DNA of 50,606 bases from an uncultured Granulosicoccaceae bacterium. Lineage in GTDB: Bacteria > Pseudomonadota > Gammaproteobacteria > Granulosicoccales > Granulosicoccaceae. The translations under genes and the position numbers were made by a program. The stretch is from contig CALAJN010000012.1 of assembly GCA_937922675.1 (NCBI GenBank), positions 1 to 50,606 of the forward strand. The letters are read 5' to 3'. The notes under the pieces were generated by a model. The model was not told the DNA's origin and did not search any database. It was given only the letters and a program-made list of their open reading frames with translations. This document shows, in pieces, positions 8,461-17,424 of the stretch; position 1 is the stretch's first letter; each line of letters opens with the position of its first letter.

Positions 8461-8477
8461 ATACAAGTTGTATACAA
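8461..8477. promoter_or_regulatory. Probable GntR operator
   Basis: Two overlapping palindromes sit in the 17 bases upstream of the GntR gene: ATACAA-G-TTGTAT (8461-8473) and the perfectly self-complementary TTGTATACAA (8468-8477). TTGTATAC-type sites are typical of FadR/FCD-type GntR proteins. The position, 26 bp before the GntR start codon, suits autoregulation of the operon. Confidence 0.7.
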
Positions 8478-8668
8478 ATCGCACGGCTGGCAATGTCGAC
8501 AAACTCGTCGCGCAATGAGGTCAACATCGAACGGATGCCAAGTCCGGAAGATCGCCTGGCGACCAATGTCGGGTGAGGGGCGAGGCCATTGGTGCACAAT
8601 ACCGATGAAAATATTGCAGTAGAAAAAATATGCATGCACAGGCTGGGAGAATCATGTAACATCGCGTC

Positions 8669-8690
8669 GTGCAGTAATTTTGTACTGCAC
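8669..8690. promoter_or_regulatory. Perfect bipartite palindrome upstream of the restriction operon
   Basis: GTGCAGTA and TACTGCAC form perfect 8-bp arms around a 6-bp spacer, centred about 54 bp before the start of the first restriction-island gene (8734). A further half-site TGCAGTA occurs at 8615-8621. There is no T-run after it, so an operator (or a 5'-UTR hairpin) is more likely than a terminator. Confidence 0.5.
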
Positions 8691-8733
8691 ATTATTTCAC
8701 GCCGCGCCACACCGCCGCAGACACCTCATCAGC

Positions 8734-9321
8734 ATGCCCCAGGTCTCCGACATCGCCACGATACGAAACGGCTACGCCTTCCGTGGCCGTATCGAGCCAG
8801 ACATGAGTGGAGACACACGGGTGATTCAGGCCAGCGACCTGGCCGCGGGCAGAGAGCTGGACACAGCGGCCCTCGCCTGTGTCCAGCTCGGCGCCAAAGC
8901 AGAACGCTATCAACTGACCGAGAAGGACATCGTGTTCGTGGCGCGCGGTCTGCGGCAGAGAGCGTATCGGCCGGTGCGCGACACGATCACGGGCAAACCG
9001 ATCATCACCGCCTTTGGCCTGCTCGTGATCACCGCCATCGAGTCCCGGGTGCTGCCTGACTACCTGTACTGGGCCTTGAACACGCCTCGCATACAACACG
9101 CTATTGGCAAACTGACCGAAGGCACGAGCCTGTCCTTCATCAGTGACAAGAACTTCGGGCAAGTGGACATCCCGCTCCCGACACTCGACAAACAACTCCA
9201 GATTGAGCAGCTCATGGCAATGCACAGACAACGCGCACAGCTGCGCCAGACACTCACACAACTTGACGACACACTCGTGCACAGCACGGCCTGGTCGCTC
9301 GCTACAGGGATTACAGAATGA
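8734..9321 (+). CDS. Half-size type I restriction specificity (HsdS-like) protein, single TRD
   Basis: This 195-residue protein starts at ATG 8734. The N terminus (VSDIATIRNGYAFRGRIE) and the middle (GLLVITAIESRVLPDYLYWALNTPRI) match one target-recognition domain of HsdS. The end (PTLDKQLQIEQLMAMHRQRAQLRQTL) resembles the helical conserved region that follows a TRD. Only one TRD is present, where HsdS normally has two. Its stop overlaps the hsdM start (ATGA), so it is the first gene of the island and coupled to the methylase gene. In known truncated HsdS variants, single-TRD subunits dimerise and recognise symmetric sites; whether this one binds HsdM is not shown. It could also be a modulator or an ancestral gene half. 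Confidence 0.72.
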   Translation: MPQVSDIATIRNGYAFRGRIEPDMSGDTRVIQASDLAAGRELDTAALACVQLGAKAERYQLTEKDIVFVARGLRQRAYRPVRDTITGKPIITAFGLLVITAIESRVLPDYLYWALNTPRIQHAIGKLTEGTSLSFISDKNFGQVDIPLPTLDKQLQIEQLMAMHRQRAQLRQTLTQLDDTLVHSTAWSLATGITE

Positions 9322-10838
9322 ACGACACCACCGCGGTCAATCAGGACCAGGTCAACAAGGCGGTATGGGCGGCCTGCGATACCTTCAGGGGCACGGTAGA
9401 CCCATCGATCTACAAGGACTTCGTGCTCACCATGCTGTTCCTGAAGTACATCTCCGATGTGCATCAGGACAAACACGATGAGCTCAGCGTGCAATACAAG
9501 GGCAAGCCGGAATTGATTGCCGCGATGATGGAGAGCCAGTCCTTCCAGATTCCCGAAGGGGCCACCTTCAAGGCCTTGTTCAAGGCACGCCAAACACCCG
9601 GCAATGGCACCCGCATCGACAAGGCATTGCACGCAATTGAGGAAGCGAATGGGACCAAGCTCAAAGGCGTGTTCCAGGACATCAGCTTCAACACCGACAA
9701 GCTCGGGGATGAAAAGCAGAAGAACGACATCCTGCGTCACCTGCTGGAGGACTTTGGCAAGGACAGTCTGGATCTCAGGCCCAGCCGCGTCGGCTCACTG
9801 GATGTGATCGGCAACGCCTACGAATTTCTTATCAAGCACTTTGCCGCCACCAGCGGAAAGACCGCCGGTGAGTTCTACACCCCACCGGAAGTCTCTGATC
9901 TGTTGTCCATACTGCTGGAACCGGCCGAAGGCGATCAGATTTGTGACCCGGCCTGTGGATCCGGGTCCTTGTTGATGAAGTGCGGCAAGCAGGTGCAAGC
10001 GCGCTTCAATGGTTCCCGCGAATACGCCCTGTTCGGGCAAGAGGCCATTGGCTCCACCTGGTCACTGGCAAAGATGAACATGTTTCTGCACGGTGAGAAC
10101 AACCACCGCATTGAATGGGGCGACACCATCCGCAACCCCAAGCTGAGGGACAAGGAGGGCGGTCTGCTGCACTTCGATATCGTGACCGCCAACCCGCCGT
10201 TCTCGCTGGACAAGTGGGGGCATGACACCGCAGCGGATGACACCTGGGGCCGCTTCAGGCGTGGTGTTCCGCCAAAGACCAAGGGTGACTATGCGTTTAT
10301 CTCCCACATGATTGAAACGCTGAAACCCAAGACCGGTCGCATGGGTGTTGTAGTACCGCACGGTGTGCTGTTCCGTGCCTCAAGCGAGGGAAAGATACGC
10401 AAGCAACTGATTGACGAGAATCTTTTGCATGCCGTGATTGGCCTGCCTGAAAAACTCTTCTTTGGCACTGGCATTCCTGCAGCCATTCTGATCTTCAAGA
10501 AAGACAAGCGTGACAAGCAGGTGTTGTTCATCGATGCGAGCCGCGAGTTCAAGTCCGGCAAGAATCAGAACATACTGACCGAGGACAACCTTAAGAAGAT
10601 CATTGATACCTACAACGCTCGAGAAAGCGTTGACAAGTACGCCTACCTCGCCACGCTAGAGGAGATACAGGAGAACGACTACAACCTGAACATCCCCCGG
10701 TATGTGGATACGTTTGAAGAAGAGGAGGAAATTGATCTGATGGCGGTACGCGAGGAGCGCTTGAAGTTGCAGAAGGAGCTGGATGCGCTGGAGGATGAGA
10801 TGGCGGGGTATTTGGAGGAGTTGGGTTATGGCTCGTGA
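9318..10838 (+). CDS. hsdM: Type I restriction-modification methyltransferase subunit HsdM
   Basis: A 506-residue N6-adenine DNA methyltransferase. The N-terminal helical HsdM domain spans about residues 1-150. The S-adenosylmethionine site is ICDPACGSGSLL near residues 208-219, and the catalytic motif is NPPF in IVTANPPFSLDKW near residue 291. With two specificity subunits it forms the modification enzyme; with HsdR it forms the restriction complex. It is translationally coupled on both sides: ATGA overlap with the half-S gene and an 11-bp overlap with hsdS. Confidence 0.95.
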   Translation: MNDTTAVNQDQVNKAVWAACDTFRGTVDPSIYKDFVLTMLFLKYISDVHQDKHDELSVQYKGKPELIAAMMESQSFQIPEGATFKALFKARQTPGNGTRIDKALHAIEEANGTKLKGVFQDISFNTDKLGDEKQKNDILRHLLEDFGKDSLDLRPSRVGSLDVIGNAYEFLIKHFAATSGKTAGEFYTPPEVSDLLSILLEPAEGDQICDPACGSGSLLMKCGKQVQARFNGSREYALFGQEAIGSTWSLAKMNMFLHGENNHRIEWGDTIRNPKLRDKEGGLLHFDIVTANPPFSLDKWGHDTAADDTWGRFRRGVPPKTKGDYAFISHMIETLKPKTGRMGVVVPHGVLFRASSEGKIRKQLIDENLLHAVIGLPEKLFFGTGIPAAILIFKKDKRDKQVLFIDASREFKSGKNQNILTEDNLKKIIDTYNARESVDKYAYLATLEEIQENDYNLNIPRYVDTFEEEEEIDLMAVREERLKLQKELDALEDEMAGYLEELGYGS

Positions 10839-12060
10839 GTTACTCGCGTCTGACATTCCAACAGGCTGGACATATGACCTACTAGATCGACTAGCAACAC
10901 GTGGCAGTGGTCATACACCATCAAAGTCCAATCCGAACTACTGGAATGGTGGGATCAAGTGGATCTCACTTTCAGATTCTTCTAAGCTAGATAAGGGTTA
11001 CGTCTTCGAAACAGAGAAGCACATATCACTGGAGGGGCTGAAAAACTCTTCAGCAGTGCTACTACCCGCCGGGACAGTTGTACTTGTGCGCGATGCAGGC
11101 GTCGGAAAAAGCGGGATCATGGCCGAGAGTATGGCTGTCAGCCAACACTTCATTTCATGGACATGCGAAGGCGAGGGCAAAGACAGATTGCACAATTGGT
11201 TTCTTTACAACTGGCTGCAGCTAAACAAAAAGGAATTTGAGCGCCAAGCTATAGGATCGACGATTAAGACAATCGGACTACCGTATTTTAGAAAACTAAA
11301 GATTGCAGCTCCCCCAATCCCAGAACAACGAAAAATCGCCAAGATCCTGCAAACCTGGGATCGCGCCATCGCCACGACGGAAAAACTGATTGAGGCCAGC
11401 AAGCAGCAGAAGAAAGCGTTGATGCAGCAGTTGTTGACGGGGAAGAGGCGGTTTGGTGGGTTTGAGGGGGAGTGGATTACCGGAACATTGGAAAATTTTT
11501 CCGACCATATTTACGGTGGAGGCACTCCTAGCCGGTCGAACTCTGAATTTTGGTGTGGCGACATCCCATGGGTAACTGTAAAAGATCTAGTTGCAGAAAA
11601 AATAAAGGGCGCTCAGGAACACATCACACACACTGGCTTAACCAATAGCTCAGCAAGCCTTGTGGCGTCTGGCACACCGATTTTGGCAACTAGGATGGCT
11701 GTTGGAAAGGTGGCTCTAGCATCTTGTGAAGTAGCAATAAATCAGGATCTCAAAGCAATAAGAGGAAGCAAGCAATTGGATTCAAGCTTCCTTTTCTATT
11801 TTTTGCTCAGCCAGGCGGAAAAACTACAGCGCATGGGTACTGGCAGCACAGTTAAGGGTATCTCTGTCGCCCTCGTAAAATCGCTAGAAATGACGATTCC
11901 TCCTGATGCCGAGCAGCAGAAAAAGATCACAAAAACACTGAAGAATTCAGATTTGAAAATCGAGATCTTGAATTCAAAGTTAAGCAACTTGAAGACCGAA
12001 AGAGCCGCCCTCATGCAGCAACTCCTTACCGGCAACCGTCGCGTCAAAGTGGACCAATAA
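10828..12060 (+). CDS. hsdS: Type I restriction specificity subunit HsdS, two TRDs
   Basis: A 410-residue protein starting at ATG 10828, inside the end of hsdM. Two target-recognition domains are visible: the first about residues 10-165 (GWTYDLLDRLATRGSGHTPS), the second about residues 212-370 (GTLENFSDHIYGGGTPSRSN). Each is followed by a matching helical conserved region, and the repeats end ALMQQLLTGKRR and ALMQQLLTGNRR. This repeat symmetry sets the spacing of the two halves of the recognition site. Both TRD-coding stretches look more AT-rich than the surrounding hsd genes, as expected for exchangeable TRDs. The recognition sequence cannot be predicted from sequence alone. Confidence 0.93.
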   Translation: MARELLASDIPTGWTYDLLDRLATRGSGHTPSKSNPNYWNGGIKWISLSDSSKLDKGYVFETEKHISLEGLKNSSAVLLPAGTVVLVRDAGVGKSGIMAESMAVSQHFISWTCEGEGKDRLHNWFLYNWLQLNKKEFERQAIGSTIKTIGLPYFRKLKIAAPPIPEQRKIAKILQTWDRAIATTEKLIEASKQQKKALMQQLLTGKRRFGGFEGEWITGTLENFSDHIYGGGTPSRSNSEFWCGDIPWVTVKDLVAEKIKGAQEHITHTGLTNSSASLVASGTPILATRMAVGKVALASCEVAINQDLKAIRGSKQLDSSFLFYFLLSQAEKLQRMGTGSTVKGISVALVKSLEMTIPPDAEQQKKITKTLKNSDLKIEILNSKLSNLKTERAALMQQLLTGNRRVKVDQ

Positions 12061-12096
12061 GTCTCTACTTATAATAATACGACAACCCCGTCACTA

Positions 12097-13137
12097 ATGA
12101 CACCTTCCCCTAACCCACCACCAGCCGGTGAATTCATCCTCTTCCAGAGCGATGACGGTCAGGTGCGGGTGGAGTGTCGCTTTGAATCAGACACCCTCTG
12201 GCTGTCACAAGCCTTGATCGCTGAGTTGTACGGCGTTACGCCGCAGGCCATCACGCAACACATTCGCGCTGTGTATGACGAGAACGAGCTGGACCTGACA
12301 GCAACCTGTAAGGATTACTTACAAGTTCAAACCGAGGGGCAGCGGCAGGTAAGGCGACAAGTCAGCCACTACAGCCTCCCCATGATCATCGCCGTCGGCT
12401 ACCGCGTCCGCTCCAAGCGCGGCACGCAGTTCCGTCGTTGGGCGACTGAGACCTTGCAGGAGTATCTGGTCAAGGGCTTCGTCATGGATGACGAGCGGCT
12501 CAGGAATCCTCCGGTCGGGGATTCTGCTGTGCCGGATTACTTCGATGAGATGCTGGAGCGCATCCGGGACATTCGGGCGAGTGAGCGCCGGATGTATCTG
12601 CGGGTTCGGGATATCTTCAGCATGGCGGCGGACTACGCACCGAAGGATGCGGACACCGCGCACTTCTTCAGAATCATCCAGAACAAGCTGCATTTCGCCA
12701 GCACGGGCTTGACCGCTGCAGAGTTGATCGCGCAGCGCGTGGATGCGGGCAAGCCGAACGTGGGCTTGACGAGCTTCAAGAGCGATGAGGTGAGAAAGAG
12801 CGATGTCACCATTGCGAAGAACTACCTGAAAGCGGATGAGATTGCGGCGCTCAACCGCATTGTGTCCATGTGGCTGGACTTTGCAGAAGATCAGGCGCTG
12901 CGACGCAAGCAGGTGTTCCTGAAAGATTGGCAGAACAAGCTCGATGAGTTCCTGCGATTCAATGATCGCGACGTACTTGCTGATGCAGGCTCCATGAGCA
13001 AGCAAGCCGCCGACGAAAAGGCACGAGCGGCCTTTGATGACTACGCAAGCCGCCAGCGCAAGCTGAAGGAAGCCGAAGGTGAGCGCGCTAACATAGACGC
13101 CTTGCGGGCACTGACGGATGAGACCCAACGTGACTGA
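12097..13137 (+). CDS. RhuM-family (virulence RhuM) protein
   Basis: A 346-residue protein of the RhuM family. The N terminus (GQVRVECRFESDTLWLSQ, then LIAELYGVTPQAITQHI) and the central RQVSHYSLPMIIAVGYRVRS are the family signatures; the second resembles the KilA-N/Bro-like segment of phage antirepressor proteins. The C-terminal half is helical and charged. The family was named from a Salmonella pathogenicity island and is often found inside type I restriction loci; its biochemical function is unknown. Here it sits 36 bp after hsdS, and its end overlaps the hsdR start by 20 bp. It must therefore be co-translated with the restriction genes. Confidence 0.85.
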   Translation: MTPSPNPPPAGEFILFQSDDGQVRVECRFESDTLWLSQALIAELYGVTPQAITQHIRAVYDENELDLTATCKDYLQVQTEGQRQVRRQVSHYSLPMIIAVGYRVRSKRGTQFRRWATETLQEYLVKGFVMDDERLRNPPVGDSAVPDYFDEMLERIRDIRASERRMYLRVRDIFSMAADYAPKDADTAHFFRIIQNKLHFASTGLTAAELIAQRVDAGKPNVGLTSFKSDEVRKSDVTIAKNYLKADEIAALNRIVSMWLDFAEDQALRRKQVFLKDWQNKLDEFLRFNDRDVLADAGSMSKQAADEKARAAFDDYASRQRKLKEAEGERANIDALRALTDETQRD

Positions 13138-16100
13138 CGCTATAGCCAACTTCAACGAGGAACACAGCGCAAAGATCCCTGCGCTCGCGCTGTTGTCGCA
13201 ACTGGGCTACGAATTCATCCCTCCAGAGCAATGCCTGAAGATGCGCGGCAGTCGCTCTACCGTGATCCTGCCGTCGGTTCTGCGTGAGGTATTGGCAAAG
13301 AGGACCTTTTTCCATCAAGGGCAGCAGTGCACCTTGTCGGACGCGTCAATCGACAAGCTCGTGCACGAGCTCTCACACCCGGCCCTTAACGAGGGGTTGC
13401 GCGCTGCAAACCAGAAGCACCACGTCGCGCTGGCGCACGGTGTGGGGGTAACGCAGTTTGTCGATGGCAAGAGAACCAGCCCCACCATACCCATCATCAA
13501 CTGGGCCGAGCCTGAACAGAACCGCTTTCACTTCACCGAGGAAATGGAGGTGGACAATGCCCAGGGAACGGGCAAGCGCATCCCGGATATCGTCTGCTTC
13601 GTCAATGGCCTGCCCTGGGTGGTGATTGAAGCCAAGCGCCCGGATTCATCCCAGAGCGGCAAGCCCACACTGGGTGAAGGCATTTCGCAGAACATCCGCA
13701 ATCAGAAGTCGGATGAAATCCCGCATCTGTTTGCGCACAGCCAGTTGCTGTTGTCGATCAACGGCCATGAAGGGCGCTACGGTACCTGCGGCACAAAAGA
13801 GACCTTCTGGGCCACCTGGAAGGAAGAAGAGATTGGCGATGCAGAGTTTCTGCGCCTGAAAAACGCAGCACTCAACGATGCGCAGATGTCGGCGCTGTTC
13901 GCGCACAGGCCTGCACGCAGCAGAGAGGAATACGCTGAACTTGTCGCGGGTGGTGATCGCATCGTCACCGATCAGGATCGGCTGATCGTCTCGCTGTTGC
14001 GCCCGGACCGACTGCTGGACATGACGCGTCTGTACACCTTGTTCGATCAGCGCATTGGTCGCATTGTCGCGCGCTATCAGCAAGTGTTTGGTATCAAGGC
14101 GTTGCTTGAGCGCACAACCTCCTTTGATGAAAACGGTGCGCGCCGTGGCGGTGTGTTCTGGCACACCACAGGCTCCGGCAAGTCGTTCACCATGATGTTT
14201 CTGTCGCAAGCCTTGATCTTGCTGGAGGCAATGTCCACCTGCCGTGTTGTTGTAGTCACGGACCGCGTGGACCTGGAAGAACAGTTGGCGAGAACCTTTG
14301 TTGCCGGCGGCGCCTTCACCGAGAAAGAGAGATCCAGCGTTGTTGCCACCACAGGCAAGCGTCTTGCCGAGCAGATCGGTCGCGGTACCGAACGCATCAT
14401 TTTCTCCATCATCAACAAGTTTGGTACCGCAATCCGTCAGCCTGCGTGCTACAACGACAGCCCCGACATCGTGGTGCTCATTGATGAAGGGCATCGCAGC
14501 CAGGGTGGTGAGAACAGTATCCGCATGAAGCAGGCGCTGCCAAAGGCAGCTTTTGTGGCCTTTACCGGCACACCCCTGCTCAAGGACGACAAGACCGAGA
14601 ACAAGTTCGGCAGCATCATCCACTCCTACACCATGCAGCAGGCGGTGCAGGACGGTACGGTCACACCTCTGCTCTACGAGGAACGCATCCCGGTGCTCAG
14701 CACCAACGATCAGGCCATCGACGCCTGGTTCGATCGCTTCACCGACAAACTCACCGACAAGCAACGCGGTGACCTCAAGCGCAAGTTCTCGCAGCAAGGG
14801 CAGATCTATCGCACGGAGGGACGCCTTGAGTTGATCGCCCACGACATCTCCGATCACTTCCAGAACTTCAAGCACTCGGGGCTCAAGGGCCAGCTCGCCT
14901 GCGACTCCAAGGCATCGGCTGTAACCTACAAGCGATTGCTGGACGCCATCGGCAAGGTCAGCTCGGTGGTAGCCATGTCCTCACCGGACACACGCGAGGG
15001 CCACGACGACATCGACACCGAAAGCCGTGATGCGGTGCAGAACTGGTGGAAGAATACCGTCGGCTCGGAGGATGAGAAGAAGTACACCAAACGCATCGTT
15101 GCCGAGTTCGCAACCGATGACGGGCCGGACCTGATGATTGTTGTGGACAAGTTGCTCACAGGCTTTGATGAGCCACGCAACACCGTGCTCTATATCGACA
15201 AGCCCCTCAAGCAGCACAACCTGCTGCAAGCGATTGCGCGCGTGAATCGTTTGCACAGCAAGAAGCAGTTCGGCTACCTGATCGACTACCGCGGCATCCT
15301 CAAGGAGCTGGACGCCACCATCAGCAATTATCAGGATCTGGCCGAACGCACCCAGGCAGGCTTCGATATCGACGACCTTGAAGGCCTGTACAGCGCGATG
15401 CAAACCGAATACAAGAAATTGCCTGGCCTCTACAAGGACCTCTGGGCCTTTTTTGCTTCGGTGCACAACAAGCAGGACGGTCCCGCACTGCGCCAGGTCT
15501 TGAGCCCGCGCATCGAGACCATTGATGGGCAACTGACAGACCTCAACCTCAAGGCACGCAACGACTTCTACGATGCCCTGACCGCCTTCGCCAACTGCAT
15601 GAAGGTGGCTCTGCAGTCCGCTACGTACTTTGATGACAACAGCTTCGACGACAAGCGTCAGCGCTACAAGGACACCTTGAAGATGATGACGCAACTGCGT
15701 CAACAGGTGCGTGAGGATGCCGAGGAAACCGTGGACTTCGATGAATACGCCGACAGCATTGGCAAGCTGCTGGACAAGCACATTGGCGGCGTTGCCATCC
15801 AGGAGCCCGAGGGCGCCTATCTGGTCAGCAATCTCGGCAAGAACGCAAGCCCGGATGAAGAGCTGAGCGATACCGAGGCGCGCAATCGCCGCGATCGCAT
15901 CACAGGTCGCGCCACCCGCAAGATAGAGCAGGACCTGGCAGACGACCCCTACGCACAGGCCTATTTTTCACGGCTTCTGCAGGACGCCATTGAGAAGGCC
16001 AAGGCCCTGTTCGATGCACCCGTGAAGCAGTACCTGTTGTTCAACGACTTCGAGCAACAGCTCGACCAAAGGCATATACCCCATCTGCCCAACGACAGAC

Positions 16101-16402
16101 TCAAAGCACTTGAGCCTGGCAAGCAGCGGCATGTGCAGGCCTACTACGGACTGCTGTTGATGCAGCTGGGCGAACCGCCGCCACTAAGTGAGGAGCGCTG
16201 TTTTGAGCACGCCGTACAGATAGACGATGTGGTGAGAAAGTCGGTTGCCGAGTTTTCCATCAACCCGCAGGAAATCGAGAACCAGATACGCCAGCAACTG
16301 CTACCTCAGCTGTTTGAAGACACAGGGCTCGAGACGGCAAAAACCCTCATCGACGAGGTCGTGCAGATCACGCGGCTAGGGCTCTCCGGGCACAGGCACT
16401 GA
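13118..16402 (+). CDS. hsdR: Type I restriction endonuclease subunit HsdR
   Basis: A 1094-residue protein of usual HsdR length. The N-terminal nuclease has the PD-(E/D)XK pattern: RIPDIVCFVNG, then VVIEAKRPD near residue 170. The translocase motor follows, with Walker A HTTGSGKSFTM near residue 350, a DEAD-like DEGH box near residue 456, and FTGTPL. The LLTGFDEPRN and QAIARVNR motifs of the second RecA lobe come next, then a helical C-terminal region for HsdM contact. I used the ATG at 13118, inside rhuM; a GTG at 13130 giving VTDAIANFNEEH is an equally good start. All catalytic motifs are intact. Confidence 0.95.
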   Translation: MRPNVTDAIANFNEEHSAKIPALALLSQLGYEFIPPEQCLKMRGSRSTVILPSVLREVLAKRTFFHQGQQCTLSDASIDKLVHELSHPALNEGLRAANQKHHVALAHGVGVTQFVDGKRTSPTIPIINWAEPEQNRFHFTEEMEVDNAQGTGKRIPDIVCFVNGLPWVVIEAKRPDSSQSGKPTLGEGISQNIRNQKSDEIPHLFAHSQLLLSINGHEGRYGTCGTKETFWATWKEEEIGDAEFLRLKNAALNDAQMSALFAHRPARSREEYAELVAGGDRIVTDQDRLIVSLLRPDRLLDMTRLYTLFDQRIGRIVARYQQVFGIKALLERTTSFDENGARRGGVFWHTTGSGKSFTMMFLSQALILLEAMSTCRVVVVTDRVDLEEQLARTFVAGGAFTEKERSSVVATTGKRLAEQIGRGTERIIFSIINKFGTAIRQPACYNDSPDIVVLIDEGHRSQGGENSIRMKQALPKAAFVAFTGTPLLKDDKTENKFGSIIHSYTMQQAVQDGTVTPLLYEERIPVLSTNDQAIDAWFDRFTDKLTDKQRGDLKRKFSQQGQIYRTEGRLELIAHDISDHFQNFKHSGLKGQLACDSKASAVTYKRLLDAIGKVSSVVAMSSPDTREGHDDIDTESRDAVQNWWKNTVGSEDEKKYTKRIVAEFATDDGPDLMIVVDKLLTGFDEPRNTVLYIDKPLKQHNLLQAIARVNRLHSKKQFGYLIDYRGILKELDATISNYQDLAERTQAGFDIDDLEGLYSAMQTEYKKLPGLYKDLWAFFASVHNKQDGPALRQVLSPRIETIDGQLTDLNLKARNDFYDALTAFANCMKVALQSATYFDDNSFDDKRQRYKDTLKMMTQLRQQVREDAEETVDFDEYADSIGKLLDKHIGGVAIQEPEGAYLVSNLGKNASPDEELSDTEARNRRDRITGRATRKIEQDLADDPYAQAYFSRLLQDAIEKAKALFDAPVKQYLLFNDFEQQLDQRHIPHLPNDRLKALEPGKQRHVQAYYGLLLMQLGEPPPLSEERCFEHAVQIDDVVRKSVAEFSINPQEIENQIRQQLLPQLFEDTGLETAKTLIDEVVQITRLGLSGHRH

Positions 16403-17193
16403 TGGCTGAATGCGACACAGCACCCAGCGAGGGGAGGGAGATCTACGGCTTCATCTATGGCGAGGAACACATCACCTACCGCGTCAAGCGAGAGGTGCCC
16501 GAGCCTGGCAAGCGCCGCAGGATACGCATCAGCATCCCCCTGGACACGCAAGTACTGAACACGCAAGTAGTCGTCAACGCTCCGGACGACGCAACGGGGC
16601 ATGACATCCACGATGCGGTGATGAAACGCGCCAAGTGGATACACGACAACCTGCAGAGCTTCAGACGGCAGCAGGAGCATGTGCAGCAGCGGTTCTACGT
16701 CAGCGGTGAGATGCAGTTCTACCTCGGGCGCCGCCACGTGCTGAAGGTACTGGAACAGCCTGGGGCTACACCCAGCGTCAGGATGGCGCGAGGCAAACTG
16801 GTTGTGGTGCTGGCCCCGGCGCGCGAGCGCACCGAGCGGGTCAAGGCACTGGTGCAGCAGTGGTACCTGCGGCGCGCGCAGCATGTGTTTGAGGCGCGGT
16901 TGCACGCCCTGATTCCACAGACGCCGTGGGCAGCGTCAGTGCCCGACTACCGCATTCTGCCGATGACAAAGCAATGGGGAAGCTGTTCGGCGCGCGGCAC
17001 GGTGATGCTCAACCCGCATCTGGTCAAGGCCCCACGTGAGTGCATTGACTACGTGATACTCCACGAGTTGTGTCACCTGCAGGAACACAACCACAGCGAG
17101 CGCTTCTACACGCTGCTCAGCCGTGCGATGCCACAGTGGCAGAGCGTCAAGCGTCAGCTTGATGACATGGCGGAGTTGCTGCTCAACGAGTAG
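16402..17193 (+). CDS. YgjP-like (DUF45/M48-type) zinc metallopeptidase
   Basis: A 263-residue protein. The C-terminal part has the zinc motif VILHELCHLQEHNHSERFY (HExxH near residue 221, third ligand His downstream), preceded by TKQWGSCSARGTVMLNP, the standard WGSC segment of the YgjP family. The N-terminal part is the usual family beta-rich region. YgjP-like peptidases are frequent last genes of type I restriction operons, but their role there is unproven; processing or release of restriction subunits is one idea. The start ATG shares one base with the hsdR stop (TGATG). It ends the island; the next gene begins 231 bp later. Confidence 0.87.
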   Translation: MAECDTAPSEGREIYGFIYGEEHITYRVKREVPEPGKRRRIRISIPLDTQVLNTQVVVNAPDDATGHDIHDAVMKRAKWIHDNLQSFRRQQEHVQQRFYVSGEMQFYLGRRHVLKVLEQPGATPSVRMARGKLVVVLAPARERTERVKALVQQWYLRRAQHVFEARLHALIPQTPWAASVPDYRILPMTKQWGSCSARGTVMLNPHLVKAPRECIDYVILHELCHLQEHNHSERFYTLLSRAMPQWQSVKRQLDDMAELLLNE

Positions 17194-17424
17194 GACCTCT
17201 CACTGTTCAGGCGCACTGAGCTCGCCGCCTTGATTCCACGTGTGGTCCGCACAATGCACACGTGACCCCAAAGATTAACATTTTTCAATGTGGCGCTTTC
17301 AGCCTCTTGAATCTGATTTTCAAGGCTCATATACCTCTGCCACAAACCCGTTGCTGGGATTATCCAGTCCGTGACTTGTTGTCTCAGTACGGAACACCTT
17401 GGACTCACTGGACGATCAGTAACC

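Noticed and set aside
12319-13155. 278-codon minus-strand frame
   Set aside because: It is antisense to rhuM and shows no recognisable domain.
13646-14875. 409-codon minus-strand frame
   Set aside because: It is antisense to the helicase core of hsdR, whose motifs are certain. No domain or ribosome site was seen on the minus strand.
17302-17326. CTTGAA-N7-TTCAAG inverted repeat between the restriction island and the ABC exporter operon
   Set aside because: It has only a 6-bp perfect stem and no T-run, so it is too weak to call as terminator or operator.
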